Shown: one piece after another, positions 1-5,833 of the stretch
Layout: each line of letters starts with the position of its first letter
Position numbering within the stretch: position 1 is the stretch's first letter
Program-made: the position numbers and the translations under genes
The notes under the pieces: model-generated
What the model was told of the DNA's origin: nothing
Database searches by the model: none
What the model saw: only the letters and a program-made list of their open reading frames with translations
From: a virus
Reading direction: 5' to 3' (one strand)
DNA length: 53,374 bases
IMG/VR virus record: IMGVR_UViG_3300044807_000061
Coordinates: 1 to 53,374 of that record

Positions 1-198
1 CCTCCGCTGGCTGCAGCAGTCCTACCTCGCCGAGTCGACCATCAGCCGCCGGTTCGGCGTCGTCGCCACCTTCTACCGCCGCGCCGTCCGAGACCGGCTC
101 ATCACCTGGGACCCGACAGCCGACATCGAACGCCCCGAGGTCGACTACGAGAAGCAGCACCGGACCTGGCTCAGCCCACTCGAGCTCGCCCGGTTCCT
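1..198 (+). repeat. Left copy of near-identical terminal repeat
   Basis: Bases 1-198 match 53177-53374 with four mismatches, at positions 13, 23, 50 and 91; the last 107 bases are identical. Three of the changes are silent in the recombinase frame and one changes Tyr to Asp. This is best read as the overlap of a circularised contig, with strain variation or end-of-contig error. Confidence 0.95.
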
Positions 199-718
199 CG
201 AGGTCGCACAGAGCCACGGCCCGCACGTCTACGCCATCTTCATGATCCTCGGCCACTGCGGGCTACGAGCAGCGGAGGTCTGCTCGCTGCGGATCGAGCA
301 CATGGTCAGGCTCCGCGGCGAGGACACGATCAGGTTCGTCGGCAAGGGGAACCTGGCCGCGAAGGCCGACCTGCCCATGGCCGTCAGCCGCGCCGTTGAC
401 CTCGCGATCGCCGGCCGCACCGAGGGCCCGATCATCCTCAACACCGAGGGCAACCCGTACACCCCGAACAGCCTGTGGCGGCTCACGAAGCGCCTCGCGG
501 TCGAGGCCGGGATCGACCCCGCGAAGGTCTCCGTCCACACGTTCCGACGCTCCTGCGCCAGGATCGCGATCCTCGTCGGTGAGCCGGTCCACAAGGTCCA
601 GGCGATGCTGCGTCACAAGAGCGCCGACACGACCCTGAAGTGCTACATCGGCGCTGACGGCCTGGGCCGCAGCAGCAGCCACAACGTCTCCGGCTTCCTC
701 GAAGGAATGGCCGGGTAG
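2..718 (+). CDS. Tyrosine recombinase, C-terminal part (split by window start)
   Basis: This is the catalytic part of a tyrosine site-specific recombinase; its N-terminal part lies at 52944-53374. The frame is open from base 2, so the start is missing only because the circle was cut here. The catalytic set is visible: Arg in GLRAAEV, HTFRR giving His-x-x-Arg, His in LRHKS, and the nucleophile Tyr in KCYIG near the end. Joined over the repeated end, the protein is about 316 residues, normal for XerC/D or phage integrases. The upstream part carries the core-binding SAM-like domain. It sits between fibre-like genes and head-tail connector genes, which is unusual because the lysogeny integrase of this phage appears to be the serine enzyme at 18241-19677. 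It could be an integrase, a dimer resolvase or a Cre-like cyclisation enzyme. Confidence 0.92.
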   Translation, partial: LRWLQQSYLAESTISRRFGVVATFYRRAVRDRLITWDPTADIERPEVDYEKQHRTWLSPLELARFLEVAQSHGPHVYAIFMILGHCGLRAAEVCSLRIEHMVRLRGEDTIRFVGKGNLAAKADLPMAVSRAVDLAIAGRTEGPIILNTEGNPYTPNSLWRLTKRLAVEAGIDPAKVSVHTFRRSCARIAILVGEPVHKVQAMLRHKSADTTLKCYIGADGLGRSSSHNVSGFLEGMAG

Positions 719-746
719 ACGCTGGGACCTCCCCGCGTCGTGTCGC

Positions 747-765
747 GTCCCGCTGCACACTGGAC
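747..765 (+). promoter_or_regulatory. Late operator-like dyad GTCC-N11-GGAC, site 1
   Basis: GTCCCGCTGCACACTGGAC lies three bases before the GTG start of the 769 gene. The same 19 bases recur exactly at 43659-43677. The outer GTCC/GGAC arms are symmetric and the inner 11 bases are asymmetric. No clear TANNNT -10 box precedes this copy. Confidence 0.7.
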
Positions 766-768
766 AGC

Positions 769-1119
769 GTGACGACACTCACCGACGACCAGATCGCCTA
801 CCTCCGCAGCGAGGTCGGTGACACCCCCGACGACGCGACGCTGCAGGACAAGTTCGACCGGCTCGGCAGCACCGTGAAGGTCGCGGCGGAGATCGTCAGC
901 GGGAAGCTCGCTGTCCTGGAGGGGCAGGCGTCGAGCACAACCCTGTCGATCCCCGGCGTGATCAGCGAGAGCGAGTCCTACGACGCGACGCTGCGGGCCC
1001 TGTCAGCGCGGCAGACGCGGCTGCTCGGGCTCGCCGCGCTGCAGGATCAGCAGGCGGCGGCCGTCGACGACGGTGACGGCGTCGCCAGGGTCACCCGCGC
1101 CGACCGGGCCCACCGGTAG
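769..1119 (+). CDS. Head-tail adaptor-like protein
   Basis: A 116-residue protein with a GTG start directly after operator site 1. The N-terminus (DDQIAYLRSEVGD) and the helical pattern around DKFDRLGS resemble small actinophage proteins coded next to connector genes. I therefore read it as a head-to-tail adaptor, but no catalytic motif is visible. It is the first gene after the tyrosine recombinase and is followed with no gap (TAG then ATG) by the minor capsid gene, which supports a connector role. The start may be leaderless, since no Shine-Dalgarno sequence is evident. Confidence 0.6.
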   Translation: MTTLTDDQIAYLRSEVGDTPDDATLQDKFDRLGSTVKVAAEIVSGKLAVLEGQASSTTLSIPGVISESESYDATLRALSARQTRLLGLAALQDQQAAAVDDGDGVARVTRADRAHR

Positions 1120-2115
1120 ATGCCGCAGCCAACCGGGATCCGGGCTCTCGCTGAGGACCTCATCAGCCTCTACACCGACGCGTGGGACCGCCTTGAGCTC
1201 GCCGAGACCCGGCTCCTCGCGGACTGGCCGACCCTGAGCCGCGCCCAACGACGCGACCAGCTCGCTGCGCTGCAAGGCCTCGTCGACAGCCTCACCGTCA
1301 CCGCCGACGAGCAAGCCCTCCGCTGGACCAGCGACGTGCTGCCCCGCGCGTATCTCCTCGGCGCGGTCGCCGTGACGGCCGGGGACCTCGCTGGGCTGAA
1401 CCTCGACGCGCTCGTCATCATCGCCCGGGACACCTACGCGGATCTGCTCGCCGCGACGGCCGGGGTGAGTGACAGCGCGAAGACCCTGATCCGCGGTCTG
1501 GCCCGGTCGCAGGTCGCCGACAAGGTCCTGACCGGCGAGACAGCCGTGCAGGCCGGCAAGGACCTGGCCGCGCAGCTGGAGGGGCAGGGGATCCGGGCCG
1601 TGACGTACGCGAACGGCACCCGGCATGGTCTCGCGGAGTACGCGGAGATGCTGCTGCGGACGAAGACCGCGACGGCCTACTCGACGGGGAACCTGACGGG
1701 CATCAGCGCGGCCGGGGTCGGGTGGGTGGAGGTGTTCGACGGGTTCGGGTGCGGCTGGATCGGCCACAACGACAGCGACAAGGCCAACGGCACTATCCGG
1801 ACCGTCGAGGAGTCGATGACGGCGACGCTGAGCCACCCGCGGTGTCAGCGGTCGTTCGGTGGCCGGCCGGACATCACCAGCGCCGGCGCGGCGAAGGACG
1901 CGGTGGCGAGCACGACAGCTGCGCAGCGCCTCGACCAGGCCGCGGTCGACCACTCCCGGGAGCTCGCCGCCGCGCAGCGCGCCGTCCGCCGGGCGCTCAC
2001 CGGCACGACCCGCAGCCGCGCCGGCCGTGTCGTGACCAGCGCAGAGGGCCAGGCGGTGACGGTGCGGCAGGCTCAGCGTCTCGCCGGACGGGCCCGGGCG
2101 CGCGCGACGCGCTGA
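1120..2115 (+). CDS. Minor capsid protein (phage minor head / MuF-like)
   Basis: A 331-residue protein. The segment with TKTATAYSTGN, then FDGFGCGWIGHND near residue 205, then LSHPRCQRSF near 240, is typical of the minor head or minor capsid 2 group that sits by the portal at the inner face of the head. The C-terminus is rich in Arg and Ala and probably contacts DNA or the connector. ATG follows the upstream stop without a gap, so the two are one unit. The portal gene is far away at 46270 in window numbering but only about 8 kb away on the circle. Confidence 0.75.
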   Translation: MPQPTGIRALAEDLISLYTDAWDRLELAETRLLADWPTLSRAQRRDQLAALQGLVDSLTVTADEQALRWTSDVLPRAYLLGAVAVTAGDLAGLNLDALVIIARDTYADLLAATAGVSDSAKTLIRGLARSQVADKVLTGETAVQAGKDLAAQLEGQGIRAVTYANGTRHGLAEYAEMLLRTKTATAYSTGNLTGISAAGVGWVEVFDGFGCGWIGHNDSDKANGTIRTVEESMTATLSHPRCQRSFGGRPDITSAGAAKDAVASTTAAQRLDQAAVDHSRELAAAQRAVRRALTGTTRSRAGRVVTSAEGQAVTVRQAQRLAGRARARATR

Positions 2116-2117
2116 CC

Positions 2118-2136
2118 GTCCCGCGTCCACCGGGAC
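2118..2136 (+). promoter_or_regulatory. Late operator-like dyad, site 2
   Basis: GTCC-CGCGTCCACCG-GGAC lies in the 52-base gap between the minor capsid gene and the 2168 gene. The spacing matches the other sites. No good -10 box is seen, so it may act as a binding site without a promoter. Confidence 0.5.
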
Positions 2137-2167
2137 ACGTGACACCCGATCAGGGCACCATGAGCGC

Positions 2168-2533
2168 ATGGGCCTCGCGGAGCAGCGCACGAAGTTCACC
2201 ATCAGCCTCCCCGGCGACGGCAGCACCTCGCAGGTCATGGTCGGCGGTGTCGACGTCACCGAGCAGGTCGGTGCGCTGCGCCTGGAGGCCGCTGAGGGCC
2301 GCACCCCGGTCCTCACACTGATCGGGAAGGCCGACGGCATCGTCGAGGCCGACGGGATCGTCCAGACCCCGTCCGGCGCCGCGAACGAGGCGGAGGTCAT
2401 CACCGAGTTCCTGTCCCGCATCGACCCCGTCCAGCTCGAGGCGAAGGTCCTCGCGCGGGACCTGCCGTACGGCGAGGCGATGACGATGCGCGGCGCGCTC
2501 GACCAGCTGATCGAGTGGGCGTCCGGTGGCTGA
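2168..2533 (+). CDS. Hypothetical virion-module protein
   Basis: A 121-residue acidic protein. The N-terminal half looks beta-rich, with alternating residues around VMVGGVDVTEQV and PVLTLIGKADG, and the C-terminal half looks helical. It lies between the minor capsid gene and connector genes, so it is probably a small head or tail joining component. The ATG at 2168 is used because the overlapping ATG at 2160 opens a different, implausible frame. The next gene overlaps by 8 bases. I recognise no family. Confidence 0.65.
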   Translation: MGLAEQRTKFTISLPGDGSTSQVMVGGVDVTEQVGALRLEAAEGRTPVLTLIGKADGIVEADGIVQTPSGAANEAEVITEFLSRIDPVQLEAKVLARDLPYGEAMTMRGALDQLIEWASGG

Positions 2534-2969
2534 CCCGGCCGACGTTCTCGACGAGCGCCTCACCCGGGCGCAGGGCCGGGTCGAGAAGGTGTTCCTCGAC
2601 GAGTGCGTCATCACCTTCGACGCGGAGGGCCTCGACGATGACGTGCTCGATGAGGAGTCCGGCGACCTCGTCGCTCCTGACGATGACAGCGCACCGCTGT
2701 ACACCGGCCGCTGCTCGGTGGCGCCGACGAACCGGGTCGTTGACGACGTGAGCCTCGACGCCGATCAGCACGCCGCGCAACGGCTCGACCCGCACTACGA
2801 GTTCCTCGGTCCCCTCGCCGAGGTCCCGAAGCTGCCGATCGGCGCGCTCGTCCGGATCACCGCGAGCCGCCGCGATCCGCAGCTCGTCGACAGGGTCTTC
2901 CGCGTCGCAGACCGGCCGGCTACCAGCACCTTCAGCGTGCTGCGGATCGCCAGCCTGGAAGCAACGTGA
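2526..2969 (+). CDS. Probable head closure / connector protein (DUF6093-like)
   Basis: A 147-residue protein with a GTG start inside the end of the previous gene. The order of elements fits small head-closure proteins: an N-terminal helix, an acidic loop, a beta core with LYTGRCSVAP, and a C-terminal FRVADRP...FSVLRIAS strand pair. The DUF6093 label rests on general resemblance only. It is followed by an HK97 gp10-like gene and a tail terminator, the usual order of connector genes. The stop overlaps the next GTG start. Confidence 0.6.
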   Translation: MADPADVLDERLTRAQGRVEKVFLDECVITFDAEGLDDDVLDEESGDLVAPDDDSAPLYTGRCSVAPTNRVVDDVSLDADQHAAQRLDPHYEFLGPLAEVPKLPIGALVRITASRRDPQLVDRVFRVADRPATSTFSVLRIASLEAT

Positions 2970-3358
2970 GCAGCGCCAGCAACGCCGAGGAGATCGCAGC
3001 CGCCCTCCTCCACATGGGCGCCCGGGCGAATCTGCGGGCGGTCACGATCACCACGCACTTCGGGCTGCTCATGCAGACTCGCGTCCGAGCCAACGCCAGC
3101 GGCCGGCCCGGTCCGCGCCGGCAGACCGGCGACTACGTCCGGACCATCACCGAGGAGACCACCGTCACCCCCGACGGCGGGGTCAGCAGCATCGTCGGGA
3201 CCAACGCCGTGCAGGGGTGGCGGCTCGAGGCGGGCTTCGCGGGCGAGGACTCGCTCGGCCGCCTGTATGACCAGCCGGCCTTCCCGCACTTCGAACCGGC
3301 GTACGAGCAGACCGTCCCGGAGTACCTCGAGGCGCTGGGAGCTCTGGTGACGCTGTGA
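2966..3358 (+). CDS. HK97 gp10-like head-tail / tail completion protein
   Basis: A 130-residue protein with a GTGA overlap at both ends. The pattern fits the HK97 gp10 family: an N-terminal amphipathic helix, then ANASGRPGPRRQTGDYVRT, a beta strand pair, then GWRLEAGF and PAFPHFEPAY. Members of that family join the tail to the head connector. Gene order (closure, gp10-like, terminator, tube) agrees. Confidence 0.75.
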   Translation: MSSASNAEEIAAALLHMGARANLRAVTITTHFGLLMQTRVRANASGRPGPRRQTGDYVRTITEETTVTPDGGVSSIVGTNAVQGWRLEAGFAGEDSLGRLYDQPAFPHFEPAYEQTVPEYLEALGALVTL

Positions 3359-3819
3359 GCCTGCCCGTCCTGCCCGTCTACAAGGCCGTTGCTGCGCTCA
3401 TCGGCGCGGCGACCGAGAAGCCTGTCGGCATGGCGAAGCTCCCGAAGGTCCTCGTCGACGGGAAGCCGACCGAGAAGGCCGACGTCCCGTGCACGGTGCT
3501 GTACGTCGAGAACCCCGTGACGAGCGGCCCGGGATGGGGCGATGCGGACGCCGACGCGGAGATGCGGTTCCGCGCCCGCGCGGTCGGTGGCACCGCCGAT
3601 CAGGTCGAGTGGCTCGTCGACAGGATCCGCGGTGCCTGGCTCGACAAGGACCCCGACGACGTCAAGCAGTTCCGCGTCGACCTGGCCATCGACGGGATGA
3701 GCGTGATGAACCGCGAGGTCAAGAGCGAGAGCCCCGTCGAGCCGGAGAGCGACCGGGTGTTCAGCCGCAGCATCGTCCTGTGCGCCTACGTCACGCCCGC
3801 GGACGCCCCCGCCCCCTGA
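3355..3819 (+). CDS. Probable tail terminator / minor tail completion protein
   Basis: A 154-residue protein starting at a GTG that overlaps the previous stop. Features: an N-terminal helix, CTVLYVENPVTSG, a strand-helix unit around RAVGGTADQVEWLVDRIRGAW, and a late beta region ending ...SRSIVLCAYV. This layout and the place just before the tail tube gene fit tail terminator proteins, which cap the tail and bind the head. The function is inferred mainly from order and fold pattern. Confidence 0.65.
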   Translation: MSLPVLPVYKAVAALIGAATEKPVGMAKLPKVLVDGKPTEKADVPCTVLYVENPVTSGPGWGDADADAEMRFRARAVGGTADQVEWLVDRIRGAWLDKDPDDVKQFRVDLAIDGMSVMNREVKSESPVEPESDRVFSRSIVLCAYVTPADAPAP

Positions 3820-3847
3820 CGTCCGAGCGGCTGTCCGGTCTGCGCCG

Positions 3848-3872
3848 TACCGTGTCCCGCGACACGAAGGAC
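3848..3872 (+). promoter_or_regulatory. Late promoter with operator-like dyad, site 3
   Basis: TACCGT (3848-3853) fits an actinobacterial TANNNT -10 box. It runs straight into GTCC-CGCGACACGAA-GGAC (3854-3872); with one more base each side the arms read TGTCC/GGACA. The predicted transcript start falls inside the dyad. No convincing -35 is seen. Confidence 0.6.
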
Positions 3873-3891
3873 ACCTGAGCAGGAGGACCTC

Positions 3892-4182
3892 ATGACGACC
3901 ACACCGACCGAGTCGACGACGCCGGTCAACTTCATGCGCCTGGGCGAGGGGCCGATCGCGCCCGTCACCGACGAGGCGTTCCGGCAGGTCTGGGAGCCCC
4001 GCGGCTACTCGGCTGTCAGCGACGCGGACGCGGAGGCTGCCGCGAACGCACCCGACCAGCCCAAGACCGAAGCCGCTGCTGCGGAGGCCCCCGCACCGCC
4101 GGCCGCATCCCCGGCAGCGCCTGGCCGGCCCGGCGGCGGCACCCCCGGCGGCACACCCGGAGGTCAGCCGCCGACCCCCTGA
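3892..4182 (+). CDS. Pro/Ala/Gly-rich small virion-module protein
   Basis: A 96-residue protein. It has a strong AGGAGG at 3881-3886, six bases before the ATG, and its own promoter (site 3). The first 45 residues look folded (NFMRLGEGPIAPVTDEAFRQVWEPRGY). The remainder is a low-complexity tail rich in Ala, Pro and Gly ending in repeated GGTPGG. It is the last gene before a strong hairpin and the tube gene. Strong initiation signals suggest a fairly abundant structural or assembly protein, perhaps a tail-tube partner. No family is recognised. Confidence 0.7.
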   Translation: MTTTPTESTTPVNFMRLGEGPIAPVTDEAFRQVWEPRGYSAVSDADAEAAANAPDQPKTEAAAAEAPAPPAASPAAPGRPGGGTPGGTPGGQPPTP

Positions 4183-4199
4183 CCACACAACACCGATGA

Positions 4200-4237
4200 G
4201 CGGCCCCGGCACGGGAGACCCCCACTGCCGGGGCCGC
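4200..4237 (+). terminator. Strong hairpin terminator
   Basis: GCGGCCCCGGCA (4200-4211) pairs perfectly with TGCCGGGGCCGC (4226-4237) around a 14-base loop, 17 bases after the stop of the previous gene. There is no T-run, as is common in high-GC genomes. Confidence 0.8.
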
Positions 4238-4296
4238 TCCACGTCCACGGCACGCCGAGCAGCCACACCTACCCCCCGGAACGTCGGCCCCCGTCG

Positions 4297-4328
4297 TACG
4301 CTGTCCCTCGTCCCGCAGCACACGGGAC
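4297..4328 (+). promoter_or_regulatory. Tail-tube promoter with operator-like dyad, site 4
   Basis: A TACGCT -10 box (4297-4302) is followed by GTCC, and then by the dyad GTCC-CGCAGCACACG-GGAC at 4310-4328. The leader to the tube gene is about 110 bases and carries no other gene. The 4183-4423 gap holds only the terminator, this site and the ribosome binding site. Confidence 0.6.
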
Positions 4329-4423
4329 GCTGACGAGACAGCAACCTCTCGGCGACGCGGGTCCGTGACCCAGCGTGGGAAGCCCTCCACACCATCGCGG
4401 CGGTGCCGCAGAGGAGACATCCC

Positions 4424-4900
4424 ATGGCCGACGAGAGGTACATCAACCGGGGCGTCAGCCTCGCCTACTTCCTCCCCACCATCTCTGGCGCTGCCGCGAC
4501 CCGCGCGGAGATCGCCGCCGGCGTCGTCCTGCACGACCGGATGGCCGACATCAGCGGCTTCATGATCGAGGGCGCCGAGGCTGAGGCCAGCGACTGGAGC
4601 AGCGACTTCGACAAGAAGGCCAAGGGCACCCGCGCGCTCGCCGACAGCTCGCTGACCTTCCACGCGAAGAAGACCGGCACCGACGCCGTCCGCGTCGCAC
4701 TTCCTGAGGCGGCCCTCGGGTACGTCGTCATCATGAACGCCGGGGACATCCCGACCACGGGGAAGATGAACCAGTTCCCCGTCCAGGTCCGGTCGGTCGG
4801 TGACGTCTACTCCTTCGGGTCGGACACGGCGAAGTTCCGCGTCCAGTTCTCCCCGACGGACGTGCCGACCATCGGCGCGACCATCCCGGCCTCGAGCTGA
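4424..4900 (+). CDS. Major tail tube protein
   Basis: A 158-residue protein with AGAGGAGA just upstream of the ATG; an in-frame ATG at 4403 lacks such a site. The tail-tube character comes from size, position before the chaperone pair and tape measure, and the run of beta strands (GFMIEGAEAEASDWSSDFDKK, LTFHAKKTGTDAVRVAL, KMNQFPVQVRSVGDVY). Tube subunits are made in high copy. A terminator before it and a dedicated promoter (site 4) agree with independent high expression. Confidence 0.85.
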   Translation: MADERYINRGVSLAYFLPTISGAAATRAEIAAGVVLHDRMADISGFMIEGAEAEASDWSSDFDKKAKGTRALADSSLTFHAKKTGTDAVRVALPEAALGYVVIMNAGDIPTTGKMNQFPVQVRSVGDVYSFGSDTAKFRVQFSPTDVPTIGATIPASS

Positions 4901-4904
4901 CCGG

Positions 4905-5471
4905 GTGACCGCCGAGACTGTGAGCGGCGGGCCTCCTCCCGCCGCGGTGGCATCCGACGCCCACTGGGCGGCGAAGATGGAGCGGCTCCGCAACCGCAAG
5001 CCTCCGGAGCGGACGCTGCTGGTCCGGCTCGACGACAGCGCGGTGGAGGCGGCGCGGAAGGCCCGCAGCGACCTCCACACCGCGCAGGTCCGGGCCAACG
5101 CCGCCGAAGAGGGCGACACCGGCCCGGCACTGGCCCTCGAGCAGGCCGAGCAGCGCCTCAGGGACGCGGAGACGGCATTGGCCGCCGCGACCGTCGAGCT
5201 GACGTTCCGCGGGATGCCCCGCGACGCCTACGAGCAGCTCATCGCCGAGTGCCCCCCGGGCGAGGATCAGGCCGCCGAGGGGCAGACGTACGACCCGGAG
5301 CTGTTCGCCCCGGCCCTCGTCAGCGCCTGCTCGGTCGATGCGATGCCGGTCGAGGATGCCCGGGAGCTCCTGACGTCCCTGTCGCAGCTGGAGGCGGGGG
5401 TGCTGTTCGAGACGTGCATCGGTCTGAACGAGACCGCCCGGATGGACTACGGGAGCCTGGGAAACGGATAG
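4905..5471 (+). CDS. Tail assembly chaperone, short form (gpG-like)
   Basis: A 188-residue protein with a GTG start five bases after the tube stop. Helical, charged sequence with long Ala/Glu/Arg stretches (AARKARSDLHTAQ...EQAEQRLRDAETALAAATVELTF) and FRGMPRDAYEQL are typical of actinophage tail assembly chaperones, which coat the tape measure before tube polymerisation. The frame ends at TAG 5469-5471, directly after a G GGA AAC slippery heptamer. A fraction of ribosomes should shift by -1 into the next frame to make the long form. Confidence 0.88.
   Translation: MTAETVSGGPPPAAVASDAHWAAKMERLRNRKPPERTLLVRLDDSAVEAARKARSDLHTAQVRANAAEEGDTGPALALEQAEQRLRDAETALAAATVELTFRGMPRDAYEQLIAECPPGEDQAAEGQTYDPELFAPALVSACSVDAMPVEDARELLTSLSQLEAGVLFETCIGLNETARMDYGSLGNG
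5459..5465 (+). promoter_or_regulatory. Programmed -1 frameshift slippery site
   Basis: The heptamer G GGA AAC is in the correct phase for X XXY YYZ slippage (GGA 5460-5462, AAC 5463-5465), two codons before the zero-frame TAG. It is the same class of site that lambda uses for gpG/gpGT. After the shift reading resumes at 5465 with CGG ATA GAG. Confidence 0.9.
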
Positions 5472-5833
5472 AGGGCGACCTGCAGCTCCTCGCGGAACTG
5501 AAGCTCTGCGACTCCTACCGGATCTCGCACAGTCACTTCCTCGGTGGGCCGCCCACCTGGACCGAGCTCGACCGGCAGAAGGCGTTCGCGCTGCGTGCGT
5601 ACCAGGCCGAGCACGTGTGTCCGGACTGCGGGACCGACCCGAGCCTGTGGACGGTCAGCGATGAGGGCGTCCCGACGATCCCTTATGTCGCGCACCTCGA
5701 GGAGTGCGGCGGCTGCGGGGCGATGGAGTCGCTCCGGGACCAGGTCAGCAAGGACCCTGACGTCGCCGCGCTCCACGGCGTGAAGATCCGCCTGAAGCCG
5801 CTCCAGCCGCTGGAGCTGGTGCCCGGTGTCTGA
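5465..5833 (+). CDS. Tail assembly chaperone, T domain of the -1 frameshift product (gpGT-like)
   Basis: About 122 residues are read only after the -1 shift at 5465, giving a fusion of about 309 residues (join 4905-5465, 5465-5833). No good independent start is present, and the open frame runs through the overlap as expected for a fusion. The domain contains two Cys pairs (CPDCG and ECGGCG) about 35 residues apart that could bind zinc. The T domain is expected to recruit tube subunits to the tape measure complex. Its end overlaps the tape measure start by 8 bases. Confidence 0.87.
   Translation, partial: RIEGDLQLLAELKLCDSYRISHSHFLGGPPTWTELDRQKAFALRAYQAEHVCPDCGTDPSLWTVSDEGVPTIPYVAHLEECGGCGAMESLRDQVSKDPDVAALHGVKIRLKPLQPLELVPGV

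Noticed and set aside
1003-2421. Minus-strand open frame of 472 codons
   Set aside because: It covers the minor capsid gene in reverse and shows biased Arg/Ala/Gly sequence with no domain.
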